From NCBI GenBank assembly GCA_030063045.1, contig JAQSEB010000001.1, forward strand, positions 4,526,001-4,590,000: DNA of 64,000 nt. The letters run 5' to 3'. The translations under genes were made by a program, and so were the position numbers. Origin of the DNA: Pratylenchus scribneri. Lineage: Eukaryota > Nematoda > Chromadorea > Rhabditida > Pratylenchidae. Of this stretch, positions 43,900 through 56,766 are shown piece by piece; position 1 is the first letter of the stretch, and every line of letters starts with the position of its first letter. The notes under the pieces are model-generated. The model saw nothing but the letters and a program-made list of their open reading frames with translations, had not been told where the DNA came from and made no database searches.

Positions 43900-46345
43900 A
43901 GGAGGAGTGATTTATTGAGAAAAATTGAAGGATTTATCTTTTTCCCTCCTTGATTGTGAATTCCAATTTTATGAATAAAATAATGAAATTTTAAATTGAA
44001 AATTATTGCGCAGATAATTTCACGTCAATTCCTACTTGTTCATTCAACAAAAAATGAATCAAAATTCTTGAATTTATCTTTTTTGATAAAATTAATTTTT
44101 TTATCATCTTATTTTGTGTAAATTTGTATACTTATGAATTCATTTTTGCTTTTTTGCTTGGCAACCGCAGAAAAATCCATTTGCGTCAATCTTGAAGAGA
44201 GGAAAGTTGAGAAGGAATTATGGAAAGAAAAAAACTGCCCTCGGCATAAATCTAATTTTTTCCATCATTCCAAAAATATTTTAAAATTTGAATAAATTTA
44301 ATCGACAAAAATGGGAATCACACTGACATCCGTGATCCATCAATGTGAGTAAAATCAGGCAATTATTTATTGGCAAAATTTGAACCTTTTCCAGTTTCCA
44401 CCCTCTAATTCCCTCATTTGAATATTTCCTTTTTTCTTCTTTCTCTATTATCCCCGCGGGGGATTTTGGCTTATAAAAAGATGGATTCCCACTTCCCATG
44501 CCCTCAGCGTCCATCGACCGAATATTTCCTATTTTTTCCTTCTTTTGGCCCAGTTATTTTTAACATGGCATTGACATTAGGCAAAAAGCACGATGGACAA
44601 ACAAAATAACATAAAAATAGTGAAGAATGTGCCATCTTCTTCCTCTTTCATCGTCATTTTTCCCCCAATTCCCTCTTTCATCTTCACCAAGTTAACATCC
44701 CCCGCGGGAATCGTAGCAACGCTTTCAATTTCCTTCCGTTTTCGCTGACTCCCGTTGGAGAATAAATTCCAAAAAAAAAGTTTCCGTCAATAAAAAAAGG
44801 CTACTTCCTAAAAAATGATGGAATTTTGGTAATCCTTACGAATTGGGGTCCCAAAAAAACTTTTTTTTTAATTTTTCAAAAATTGTTTTCCGGGGGTTTT
44901 TGGGGGTGCTGAACACGAATCCGACATCCATTTTGCCATATCATACCGTCTTGGTAAGATAATGCCGACTTTTACCAAGAAAATGCTAAGGGGGGACCAA
45001 GGGCATTTTTTGTGAAAATTTTTCTGTGGACAATATTTAGCTCATTCAACTCGGCTCGGCCAGCTGAGTCGAATGGTACCATTTTTATAAGATAATATTC
45101 AGTTATTGCCGTGTTAGAAGTCTAAATATCTTACCATGATAAATTTTTCATTTGGTCATAACTTGTCCAAAACTAAATAAAATGAAATAAGAGCAGTACC
45201 ATTCGACTCAGCTCGCGGAGCCGCGTCGAATGAGCTATAATATGCCTATATTAAAAATATTTTGAAAAATGCCCTTGGTCCCCCCTTAACATTTTCTTGG
45301 TAAAAGTCGGCAATATCTTACCAAGATAGTAAGATATGACAAAATGGATGTCAGATTCGTGTTCTACGCCCTCGAAAACCCCTAGAAACCAATTTTTGAA
45401 AAATTAAAAAAAAATTTTTTTTTGGGACCCCAATTCGTAAGGATTACCGGAATTTTTGAACAAAATTCGGTTTCGATCGGCTTTCATTTTGATGTAAAAA
45501 TAGCTTATTATCCAAAAAACTTAAATTTAACTAAAAGCAAAATAAATTCGCAACAGCAGCTGACATTGTCAAATTTAAAAAGAAAGTGGATTTGTCCATC
45601 AATAATAAGGACATATTTTTGGATTTTTCATTATTTATTAGCCTATAATATAGGTAGTAGGTACTTAGAATTGTAAATAATTCCAATTTCTTTTCCAATC
45701 ATAACACTCTAAAATTCAAATCCCATTTCAATTATTGAAGTTTTTATTTTCCATACTTAATCTTTTTGTTATTTTTTATTTGTACTTTTATTTTTCTTCC
45801 ATTCAATTCATTTTTTAGTCTATTGTACTTTAAATAATAAACACCACACACAATAGTCCTCGCTCCCACTGTCAAAATAAATTTTAATTCGTCTGTCTCT
45901 GTTTTTTTCTGTTTTGTCTGCGGAATTTTTAAAATAAAATCTTGAAAAAATTCTTTGTTTTTCTCTTATTAAAAAATCAAAATTTTGAAAAATTAATTTA
46001 TTTCATTTTTGATTATTGTATTTTTAATTTTTGAATTGTTCTTTCTTCTTTGAACCCATCAAAAAAATTCTCCTTATTTTTTGTTCACATCAAAGGCAAA
46101 AGTCTCAATTCCATTCTACTCAACTAAATAAATTTGAGTAAACAAATGTTTTTTTTTTTGCTGTATTAATCCATCATCTATTTTTCACTTTTAAAACTTT
46201 TGGTTGCCAAGAGAACACACAGCCAACCAATTCTTTAACATAAATCCACTTCAATTCCTTCAATTTTGATATAAATATTGTTTATTATTTCTCCAAAAAA
46301 ATTATACAAAAATTCCTCTCATTAAAATCAGCTGTACAAAATAAT
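43900..46345. other. Long AT-rich intergenic region
   Basis: Between the TIL gene and acetyl-CoA synthetase. Apart from the foldback element at 44815-45460 it holds T-rich and A-rich low-complexity DNA. A short ATG-led segment at 44310 (GGAATCACACTGACATCCGT) with a GTGAGT donor is followed by no acceptable coding exon. Confidence 0.5.
44815..45460. mobile_element. Foldback element with about 230-bp inverted arms
   Basis: The arm 44830-45075 and its inverse 45200-45450 pair over most of their length: TAATCCTTACGAATTGGGGT with ACCCCAATTCGTAAGGATTA, ACCAAGAAAATG with CATTTTCTTGGT, AGCTCATTCAACTCGGCTC with the inverse region ending at GAATGAGCT. The loop is about 120 bp. No coding capacity and no clear target duplication. 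Confidence 0.85.
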
Positions 46346-49300
46346 ATGGCCAATATTCTAAGGTCAATCCAATTACGTTCAATTTTTCTGTCTTCAACGC
46401 AAACAAATTTGCTGGGTCGGTTCATCGTTCCCGCGGTCAATAAACATTCAACAATCAAACAAATGTCTTCGCAAGGACCAACAGCCCCTACAGGTTCCTT
46501 TTTATCATTAAATGTTTTGTGTTTCCCAACCATTTTTATAATGTGTTTTATCATTGTCACGTTTTTAAATTTTAACCCATATTCTCGGTTTTATATTTTG
46601 TAGTCATTTAATCATTTTTCGTATATTTTTGATAACTATTATTTATGAATTCCTGCAGAATTATCAAAATTTAGTAGCAAAAAGGAAAAAGCATTCAACC
46701 ACTATTAATTTAAATTACACTGCCCTTTTCCCTGCCATTTTTGCCCGCGCCCATTCCTCCCTCTACTTATAATCCAACTTCCAACTTATTCTTTTACCCT
46801 CCTTAAAACACAACACACTCTAAAATATAAAATCAATTTTTCACCCACCCACTTCTTTCTTTCTTCCAATATTATTAATTGAAAATTACCGCAAAATATG
46901 GTTTTAAAATGCTTTTATTTGTTAAATTAACTCTACTATTATTTAATAAATACCTAATAAATAATTTTATTCTCATCTAATTTTCTCTTCATTTTCAGAC
47001 AACTTCACTCCTCCGTCAGCAGCAGACGCCCAGCAACAATCATCACAAATTCATTCGCCGCCAACATCCACCAATAATTCGCATTTTCCACATAATTCTT
47101 CATCGCAAATGTCCGACCGAGTGGTCAAATTCGATTTGATGAATGGGACGGCAAAAGAAGAAGAAGCGGAGGATATTTTCCAACCACCGGCATCCCTTCA
47201 ACAAAATGCCCACGTTCCCGGACTGGCTTCTTACTATGAAATGTACACAAAATCAATCAATAATGCCGATCAATTTTGGCTGTCCATTGCCAAACAATTA
47301 CATTTTGAGCAATTCACGGACAAAGGCTTGGAATGGAATTTTGATGAAAGGAAAGGAGAGGTAATTAAAATTTCGGACAGAATTTTTTTACCCCAAAAGT
47401 GGTTTTTGAATTCTAATTAATCCGAAACCGGTTTTAAACCCTAAAAACTTTAAACACTCCAATTTTTAGATCTTATCGAGACGCATCGAATGGTATATAA
47501 AATGTCAGGTTTTGCCTAAAATTAGTTAGGGTTTATAAAGAAGATAATCAGCAGAGAACTTAAGGCGCCATTTTTAGCTTAATGGGTTGATGCTTTTTTT
47601 GCAAAATTGAAGTCCCGGGTTCGAACCGGCTTAGAAGCAAAAATTTTTTTACAGACATTTGTCACTTTTATCCATTTTTATACACTTTATTGAACATATC
47701 TAGCCCAAAAACAATATTTAGACCAAATTAAAATCGGTTTCTAATTAATTAGAAACAACTGCTTTTAGGGTAAATTGCCTTCTATTAAATTTTGAATATT
47801 TTTGAGTAAATTCGCAAATTGTTTTGAAGGTTTTCATTCGATTTATGGATGGCGCAAAAACGAACATTGCCTTCAATTGTTTAGAGAGGAATGTGGAGAG
47901 AGGATTGGGCAAAAGAATTGCATTTCGTTGGGAGGGAAATGAGCCCGGAGATGAACAATCAATCACTTATGAACAATTACTTGAACAGGTTTTTATTTAG
48001 TAATCATTTTAAATTAGTTTAAATAATAAAAATGCTAATTAATACAAATATAAATTGAACGAAGCATTTATTTGGTTTTCTTTACTTTAATCAAGCCCGT
48101 ACCCAGGAATTTTCCAAGGAGGGGGCCAATTTGAAAAGTTTTTCATTATAAGAGGAAAAAGTAAAATTTTTCTCTAAAGTGGGAAAATTTAGTCAAAAAA
48201 TGGCCCCGCAGGGAGAAAATTTAGTCAAAAATGGCCCCGAAAGGAGAAAATTTTTCCCTTTTTAGGGGCCATTTTTCCCAAATAGGGGGGCCATTGGTCC
48301 AAAATAGGGGGCCATGGCCCCGAACCCCGATTGCCCCCCTCTGGATACGGGCCTGACTTTAATCAAAACAAAAACTAAGAAGCAGATTTAGTAGGTCCTA
48401 AAATTGCAAAAATTGGTAAAATAAATTTGCATTTTTCTAATGAATTTCCCGCAAAAATTTGTCAAATTTGATAAATTAGGTCATAAAAATTCAAAAAACA
48501 TAAAATAAATCCTCAAAAATTTTATTTATTTTGCTTTCCTCATCAAATCTAATGCACAGAAAAAAATGATAAAAACCAAATTGGTGATTTTTTGGTTTTT
48601 TTAATGCATTTTTCTAATGAAAATTTCCCTAAGAAACACAAAATTAGGTTCGTAAAAATTAGATCAAAAACATGAAATAAATGCTCGAAAAACATTATTT
48701 TCATGCTTTTCTCATCAAATACAAAGGAAAATTGGTCAAAATCATCTAAAAATCTATTCCTTTATCCATTTTTAAAGGTGACCACATTCTCCGCTGTTCT
48801 CCGCTCGAAAGGAGTGCGAAAAGGCGATGTGGTGGCCATCTATTTGCCAATGATTTTGGAATTGCCAATCGCCATGTTGGCCTGTGCCCGAATTGGTGCC
48901 ATCCATTCCGTCGTTTTTGCCGGTTTCTCCGCCGATTCCCTGGCCTCCCGAATTTGCCATGCCCGGGCCAGGGTTTTGGTCACGGCGGATGGATGCTTTC
49001 GCGGGAATAAGCCAATCAATTTGAAGGCATTGGCCGATCAGGCCGCACAAATTTGCACACTCCACGGTGAATCATTGGAGCATTGCATTGTTGTGGAACA
49101 TTTAAAGGTTTAATTTTAAATTTTCAAATTTAAATTTTAAGTTAAATATGGAAAAATGACTCAAAATTTTAATCAATTTTGAGGCAAATTTTAACTAGAT
49201 TTCGTAGCCTACCCATTTTTCGAAAAAGAGTTTTGCCCAAATTAGAGTAGTACAAAATTGTTTGAAAGAGGTGCCGGCTTTAAAACCCGATTTTTAACAA

Positions 49301-52300
49301 ATTTCCGTTTTCGGTTTCTCCCAATTTCCGTTTTAAATTTCATTGATTTTCTGAAAACTGAAATTGAAGCCAACTTTTGACTACTCTACTTAAAATATTT
49401 AATGCATTTACGTAGCATTGGTTTTGAACTCTAACCATACAAAATTGTTCAAAAATGGGTATAAAAAATTTCATCAAAAATTGCAAATTTGGATTAAATG
49501 TTTAAGCTTGGACATTAGGTTTGGAAAAACGCAGACTAAATTCGGTTTTTCTTCCACCTTGAAAACCCAATATTTTTATGAATTTTTAAGACTAAAAAAT
49601 CAGATTAAAAAAAGACTACTTTACAAATTTACCATTTTATCAATGAATTCACTCCAATTAATTATTTTTTTCAGCGAGTTCGCACCCCGAATGGAGCATC
49701 CAAGCCGAATGAAGTGGAAATGAAGGCCGGCCGTGACTGCTGTTGGGCCGAAGAAATGGCCAAATGCCAAGGCCAATCCGAATCCGATTCAAGTCCGGTG
49801 GAATGGATGCAATCCGAAGACCCCCTCTTCATCCTGTACACTTCCGGCTCAACCGGCGCACCCAAAGGCATTTTGCACACCACAGCCGGCTATATGGTTT
49901 ACACATATTTGACAATGAAATGCTCATTTGATGCACAACCCGAGAATGATGTTTATTGGGCCACAGCCGATTGTGGTCAGTCACAAAATTATTTATTTAT
50001 TTAGGTCATTTTGCCAGGAAATTTGATGAAAAATACATAAAAAAAAGGCAAAAAAGATCGATTTTGGTTCAAAGATTAAGGGTATTAAACCATTTAAACC
50101 AGTTTTGGTTCAAAGATTAAGGGTATTAAACCATTTAAACCAGTTTTGGTTCAAAGATTAAGGGTATTAAACCATTTAAACCGGTTTTGGTTCAAAGATT
50201 AAGGGTATTAAACCATTTAAACCAGTTTTGGTTCAAAGATTAAGGGTATTAAACCATTTAAACCAGTTTTGGTTCAAAGATTAAGGGTATTAAACCATTT
50301 AAACCAGTTTTGGTTCAAAGATTAAGGGTATTAAACCATTTAAACCAGTTTTGGTTCAAAGATTAAGGGTAGTAAACCATTTAAACCGGTTTTGGTTCAA
50401 AGATTAAGGGTATTAAACCATTTAAACCAGTTTTGGTTCAAAGATTAAGGGTATTAAACCATTTAAACCGGTTTTGGTTCAAAGATTAAGGGTATTAAAC
50501 CGATTAAACCGGTTTGGTTTGGTTCAAACTTTTCGCTTTCACCCACCAAATTACTAAAATAATATCAATTTTTCAATACATTATTCCAAAATTCCATCAG
50601 GTTGGATCACCGGTCATTCCTACGTCGTTTATGGCCCACTGCTGAATGGAATGAGTTCAATCATTTTTGAGGGCGTTCCCAGCTATCCGGACTCCTCCCG
50701 AATGTGGGCTATTGTCGAGAAATACAAAGTCACCAAATTATACACTGCACCAACCGCAGGTTAACACTAATATTAATTATTTTAATTAATATTAATTTAT
50801 TTTTAATTAATTAATTCATTTTTAAATATTTTTAATTAAAATTAATTCATTTAAAAATTTTTTAAAATTAATTTTAATTCATTTTTAATAATTTTTAATT
50901 ATTTTTGAATTAATATTAATTAATTTTTAAATAATTTAAATTATTTTTTTAAATTTAATTAATTTTAAATTATTATTTAATTCGCATTTTAATTGTTTAG
51001 TTCGAGCATTGATGGCATTCCCCAACCAAATGGTCACAAAACATGATCGCTCCTCACTTCAATTGATCGGTACCGTCGGTGAACCAATCAACCCTTCCGC
51101 ATGGAAATGGCTTTACAATGTGGTGGGCGAGAAGAGATGCGCAATTGTGGACACTTATTGGCAAACGGAGACGGTGAGTCGAAGAGAAAATTCCCACATA
51201 ATTAGTAAAATTCAAAGAGTTTTGGGGTCATAATTTTTGAATATTCTGACCATAATTAACCTTTTAATATATTTTTTTTTATTTTAAAGAGCAGCAGAAA
51301 TAGAAAACAAATATATTTAATGCTTTTAGCTAAATTGATTAACATGATGACAAAAAAATTTTTATAAAAGTAATTTTTGTGATCATTTTGGCTAAATTGA
51401 TTAGCATGAAAAAATTATAATTGTCAAAATGAAAATGTAATTGGTAAAAGCAATTTAATAATTGTTATTAAGTTGACTAATTTAAATTATTATCCTACTT
51501 TTTGGTTTACAATTTTCTGCTCTTTAAAAAGATGTAAAAAATATTGGGTTTGGCTATCATATACAAAAATAATGGTCAAAAACGGCTCGAAATTTGGGTG
51601 GGGAGGATTTTCTTTGAATTCCGAGATCTTATAACATGAAAAAATGGATTCATCCTTAATTATTTTGAATTTAAAATAATAATTAAATATTATTACAATT
51701 TTGTGATTAATCACCATTTACAAAATAATTCATTTCAAATTTCAATATTCCCAATTAATTTGCAGGGAGGCCATGTGATTGTGCCAATGCCGGCTGCCGT
51801 CCCAACCAAACCTGGCTCCGCAACACTTCCATTTTTCGGTGTCCTTCCCGCACTTTTGGACAATGATGGCCGAATTCTTGAGGGCGGCCCATTCGAGGGG
51901 AATTTATGTTTTTCGCGACCATGGCCCGGAATGATGCGTTCAATTTGGGGAGATCATCAACGTTTTGTGAACACATATTTCAATGCATTCCATGGATTCT
52001 ACTTCACTGGGGATGGAGCCAGAAGGGACGAAGACGGATACTATTGGATTACCGGACGCGTCGATGATCTCATGAATGTGGGTTTTTTTGGTGAATAAAT
52101 TAACAAAAATTGAATTAAAAATTAATTCCCTTTGCTCTTTGTAATTAAAACTTTCCGGAAACCAACCGGAACAACTGGACATTAAAACTTTCCGGAACAA
52201 ACTTAGATTAAAACTTTCCGGAACAACTGGACATTAAAACTTTCCGGAACAAACTTAGATTAAAACTTTCCGGAATAAACTTAGATTAAAACTTTCCGGA

Positions 52301-52966
52301 ATGAAACACAAACAAAATAAACTTCCCCAATGATGAGTATATTTATGAATTATGATCGTTTGGGAATTAAGCCATTCTAAAATTTAATATTTTTATTCCA
52401 TAAATTTAAAATTTCTTCACTTAATTTTTGCAGGTTTCCGGGCATTTACTTTCCACTGCTGAAATTGAATCGGCCCTTGCCCTTCATCCGGACATTGTGG
52501 AGGCCGCCGTCGTCTCTGCGCCTCATCCAATCAAAGGCAAAAAATAAATTTTAATATAAATTATTAAAAATTTTTAATAATTTACAATAAAATGTGAGTT
52601 AATTTTTTGTCGAATTCAGGCCAATTTCCCTATGCATTTGTGATTCTTGCAAATGGGAAAAAATTGGACGACAAATTGATCAAAGAAATGAAGGAAATTG
52701 TGCGGAATAAAATTGGTGCCATTGCAATTCCGGACATTGTTCAGGCAAATGCCCTCAAATTCAAATGAAAATAAATTAAATAATTTTTGCAGGAGGCTCC
52801 AGGCTTGCCAAAAACGCGTTCCGGCAAAGTGACCCGACGAATTTTGAGGAAAATAGCGGAAGGCGACAAAAAGGCCGATTTGGGCGATATTTCCACTCTA
52901 ATCGATGAATCCGTGATCCAACAACTTTGGGACAGTCGACAACCGGCCATTCGGACAAACGCATGA
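46346..52966 (+). CDS. acs-19: AMP-forming acetyl-CoA synthetase
   Basis: Eleven exons: 46346-46493, 46999-47360, 47830-47988, 48778-49107, 49675-49975, 50601-50759, 51001-51173, 51766-52077, 52434-52536, 52620-52744, 52793-52966; 781 residues. It activates acetate to acetyl-CoA via acetyl-AMP. ANL-superfamily motifs: [11 protein letters not shown] (388-398), [27 protein letters not shown] across intron 7, [33 protein letters not shown], and LPKTRSGK with the catalytic Lys736. The first 48 residues are basic and Ser/Thr-rich ([14 protein letters not shown]), fitting a mitochondrial presequence; MSSQG and MSDRV offer later starts for a cytosolic form. Introns 9 and 10 begin with GC (AAAG/GCAAAA, CAG/GCAAAT). 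Introns carry a SINE, a hAT MITE and two arrays. The gene symbol is by family resemblance only. Confidence 0.93.
47520..47680 (+). repeat. tRNA-derived SINE, copy 2 (ACS intron 2)
   Basis: Box A TAGCTTAATGGG at 47576, then box B GGTTCGAACCG near 47619, T-rich stretch, then ATCCATTTTTATACAC. It shares the upstream TTTATAAAGAAGAT and the tail with the copy at 18960-19190. Confidence 0.7.
48092..48355. mobile_element. hAT-like MITE with exact 8-bp target duplication (ACS intron 3)
   Basis: Ends CAAGCCCGTACCCAGG and CTGGATACGGGCCTG are inverted repeats; ACTTTAAT flanks both sides (48084-48091, 48356-48363). The GC-rich interior with GGGGCCATTTT and GGCCCCG motifs stands out from the AT-rich intron. 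Confidence 0.88.
48420..48750. repeat. Direct duplication of about 150-180 bp in ACS intron 3
   Basis: Two diverged head-to-tail copies share TTTTTCTAATGAA, AAACATAAAATAAAT/AAACATGAAATAAAT and TTTCTCATCAAAT. Confidence 0.6.
50056..50520. repeat. 41-bp tandem array in ACS intron 5
   Basis: About 11 nearly identical copies of CAGTTTTGGTTCAAAGATTA then AGGGTATTAAACCATTTAAAC. This monomer is built from the same motifs (GGTTTTGGTTCAAA, GGTATTAAACC) as the interior of the GGTTCAATGG elements, so the array probably grew out of one. Confidence 0.95.
52145..52310. repeat. TTCCGGAA minisatellite (array 10), ACS intron 8
   Basis: About five copies related to the 37-bp monomer of array 1 (AAAACTTTCCGGAACAAACT, TAGATT, with an ACTGGACATT variant). 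Confidence 0.9.
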
Positions 52967-54432
52967 TTCCATGAAATGAACAATATTTTATTTCTTTTCG
53001 CTTAATCTTCGCCCATTTTCCCCTTTTCCTTTTTAACCTTTAATCTTTGTATTAATTTTAATTGATATTACTATTTTATTTTATTGCCCATCAATTCAAT
53101 TTCATTTACCTATTAGGTTATTTTATTTGTCTCCATTCATGTTAGATTTTGTGAATTTTTTCTCGTTGCCCAAATATTTTCATTCATTAAATATTCAACT
53201 ATTTTTAATTAATAATTGGTGAAAATAAAAATGTAGAATTCAAGGCAATTTTTTGGGTTATTCTCATAAATTGGAAAATTCCAATAGTACAAAAATCTGA
53301 ATGCAATAATTGAGCATTTTCCTCATAATTTGGGTTTTTTTTTAGCTTTTTTTCTTAATTTTGCCCCAAAATTCCCTCCTCTTTCTCGGCCAATCCGACC
53401 ATGAATTTGGGTTCGTTTGGCTCAAATTTCAACAATATTCTCCATCTCCATTGGCTGCCCATTTTGCATTATTTCACTATCAATTTCCATTTTTGGGTTC
53501 GCCCCATTCCTCCATAAATTTGCTGGCCGATTGCCCGTCTTTGCCTCAATTTTTGTCCAATTAATAATATAAATTTTATGATTCCCGAATGAAATGAAAG
53601 AAAAGTGGGGGATTGCCGATTTTGATTGATTTGAGGGTATATCGTAAATTATTAGGAGCGAACGGGGGAACCAAAAGAATGGGAAATGGAATGTTTCATT
53701 CAAATTCGGTTTTGTCCCCTGGATTTATCAAATGAATAAAATTCTGGGATTTTTATAATTGGGCTTTTTTCATCGATATCCTTAAGAAGGAATTAGCAGA
53801 ATTTCTATATTCCTCCAAGAGAATTATCCAAAATGTAAATTACTAACATTATTTTCTCTATTATGGCTCTCTCTATTTTAGTAAAAGCCACCTCTCCATT
53901 AATAGCTCTCTATTGAAAATTTAAGGAGAAAAAAAGTGAAAGTAATTTTTTGTCGACTTTGAATGGTCTCTGAAAATGAGTCGCCCCGAGGCCACTATTG
54001 ACAAAAATACGGTAATATAAAAAATTAATAATAAGGAGCAATCGAAATGTTTGCCCAACTATTATTTAAATTTTTCCCAGACAATTAAAAAATAATCTCC
54101 ATCAATTTTACAAATTTTTTACCTCTGGCAAATTACCAAAAAATACACAAAAATGTTGGCATTTGCATTAATTATGCACTGAAAAATGACCTCATCCAAC
54201 GCCTCCACCCCTCAATTGAGCCTCGTTCCTCCATATTTTCAGCAAATTCCATTCCTCCACTCAATTTGCCCATTCCCTAAAACTCCAACTTCCATTCATT
54301 CGTCCATCCATTTTATTTTATCATCCGCTCGGTAAATTTTTACTCATCGGCCACCGTCAATTCATCTTTCACCCTCATCCCTCATTCTTGGCTGCTGTCC
54401 ATATTTCGATTGCTAATCATTTCCTAATAAAA
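52967..54432. other. Intergenic region without a supported gene
   Basis: AT-rich 3' flank of ACS followed by the upstream region of the membrane-protein gene; 54180-54430 is pyrimidine-rich with CATTCC/CCATCC motifs, typical of promoters in this window. Open frames around 53361-53703 lack splice or domain support. Confidence 0.5.
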
Positions 54433-56118
54433 ATGGAATCTCTTTTGGAAACAAATATTTATGACCGGCCATTGACCCCGCTCACTTGGCCACATGGCCT
54501 TTTCACCTCATGTCGAATGGTGAGTGATAAAATTGGTGGCAAATTTTGATTTCAAATCGGACAAATTACAAAATTTTGGCGATTGGATTTGCGCCAAATT
54601 TTTTAATTTTTTCTTGACAGTATAAAGTTTATTGGGTCAAGATAGAAAAAGTGAAGGGTCCATATTTGGATCATCAGGATTAGGTTTAGGGTCATTCATC
54701 AGGGATAGGATGGGACAAAATCATCTCATCAGGTATCCATAAACCTTATCTCATCATAACAACTATAAGGGGGACCATTTTCCTTTTTAATTGACCCAAA
54801 AATGTGTTATAAACTCCATAATAAATACCGAAAAGTTCTATTTTTACTCAATAAAATTAACATCACGAAATTATTCTAGCCCCCCCCCTTATTCAAATAA
54901 ATTAGTATTAAATGATAAATTAATTCTATCTGTCGAATCCATCATCCATCATTCCCCTCTCATCCCTCAGGTTCTCCTCGTCGATGTTTTGTTGGCCCGT
55001 TTTGCGCGCACTTTCATCGATTCCCATTTGAATGTTGGCGAACATATTTTTTTACTCACTTTAATTTGCCTTTTACTGATTGAATCCGCCTATTCCGTTT
55101 GGCACATTCATCGAAATGGACAAATTTGGACAAAGGTGGCTGAAATAATTAAATAACCAAAATTGCCATTCATTTTTAGATGTTCCTTTTTTATCCATTC
55201 CTTTCCGTTGCAATGTTCACCAATGGAATTTGTTTGGTCAATTTGCTGAGCGATTATCGATTTTTGGACCAATTCACGCCAATGGGTTGGCCAATATTTT
55301 GGGCTTCACTTGAAATGGTGAATTTTTCCATTAATTAAAGGGTATAATTGATACCGTATTTTCTCTATTAGAAGCCCACCCTCTACTTTGACTAACTGTA
55401 CCTCTTGGGTAAGAAAAACTTTTTTTAAAATATTTTTAAGGCATTTTCTTAGCTCTAACATTTTTGGTTCAGAAATTTCAACAGATAAGAAAATTAGACC
55501 ATAAATTTTGCCGATTTTTGTAGATTTCAAATTTATAGGCAATTGAGTTTCTAATGGAGAAAATAAGGACATTAGTCCTAATTTAGGGCTAAAATATGGT
55601 TCGGGGCGAGAGTTGAAGCTCCCAATGGCCCTATGAACGGGATAATATAATTATAATTAGAGGCTATAAAAACTTTAAATTATTTTTTATTAATGTGCAG
55701 GAAGGCTATAAACATTAGGAGAGAAAAAATGGGTGGGTTTAAAAAGATAGATTGTGAGACAATATTTGATTGATAGGTGATGGGGTTGATTTGATTAGGC
55801 AAAAAGTGGGGGTACTCAGGAAGGGCCCTTAGGCAATGCTGGCTTTGACGAAGATAAATTTAAATTTGAGGATTAATTTTTTAAATTAATTTTTACTTTT
55901 TAAAAAAACCCATCCTTCAGATCACCTCATTCGCCATCCCCTTACTCTGTGCCCTCCATCTTTGTATTGACCGGACATTTGCCATTGCCACCGATGAATT
56001 TCGCCAATTTCTGGCCAAAAGCATCGATTTGGCCCAACATCATCAGGGTTTAGGAAGAGGCAGCACATTTTCGGCCGCAAGTTCAACGAATACCAGGAAT
56101 GGATATGAAGGAATATGA
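54433..56118 (+). CDS. Multi-pass membrane protein, unknown family
   Basis: Four exons, 54433-54519, 54971-55135, 55180-55317, 55921-56118; 195 residues with consistent phases. Hydrophobic segments: VLLVDVLLARFART, HIFLLTLICLLLIESAYSVW, MFLFYPFLSVAMFTNGICLV, WPIFWASLEMITSFAIPLLCALHLCI, so about four TM helices with a short polar N-terminus and a Ser/Asn-rich C-terminal tail. The spacing resembles small tetra-spanning or receptor-like nematode proteins, but no diagnostic motif is seen. Intron 3 is 603 nt because it contains an R330 repeat (55580-55850). Confidence 0.65.
55580..55850 (+). repeat. Interspersed repeat family R330, copy 3
   Basis: Same orientation as 43075: GGTTCGGGGCGAGAG, GGGTTTAAAAAGATAGATTG, CAATATTTGATTGATAGGTG, GGCAAAAAGTGGGGGTAC, GGCAATGCTGG. 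Confidence 0.75.
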
Positions 56119-56309
56119 AGTGAAAATTGACGGATGACCTCTCTTTCTTTTTTTTTTTGTTTATTTTCACTTAAATTTTCCATAAATGTTAAATAATCGC
56201 GTTCTAACTTCTAATGTAATAAATATTAATTTTGCTGCATTTTTTAAATTGATTTTAAAAAATAATTTCAATAAAAAAATTAAGAAAAATTAGATGAAAA
56301 ATTATCTTT

Positions 56310-56735
56310 AACTTTCCGGAATAGCCGGAATAAAACACAAAAAAAAATTTCCTGAACAAATTAAATAAATTTTCCGGAACAAATTAAATAAACTTTCCGG
56401 AACAAATTAAATAAACTTTCCGGAACAAATAAATAAACTTTCCGGAAAAAATTAAATAAACTTTCCGGAACAAATTAAATAAACTTTCCGGAACAAATTA
56501 AATAAACTTTCCGGAACAAATTAAATAAACTTTCCGGAACAAATTAAATAAACTTTCCTGAACAAATTAAATAAACTTTCCGGAACAAATTAAATAAACT
56601 TTCCGGAACAAATAAATAAACTTTCCGGAAAAAATTAAATAAACTTTCCGGAACAAATTAAATAAACTTTCCGGAACAAATTAAAAAACTTTCCGGAACA
56701 ACCGGAATGAAATACAACTAAAGAAACTTTCTTAA
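56310..56735. repeat. TTCCGGAA minisatellite, 23-bp monomer (array 11), promoter-proximal
   Basis: About 18 copies of AAATAAACTTTCCGGAACAA plus ATT, the array 5 monomer, ending about 30 bp before the ATG of the aspartic-protease homologue. Confidence 0.95.
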
Positions 56736-56766
56736 AATCCAATTAATTTCCAATCCATTTTTTCGA

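Noticed and set aside
44281..44514. Possible first exon MGITLTSVIHQ with a GTGAGT donor
   Set aside because: The next acceptor leads to a stop after a few codons and no further exon is found.
47745..47966. Minus-strand frame opposite ACS exon 3
   Set aside because: Antisense shadow of a well-supported exon.
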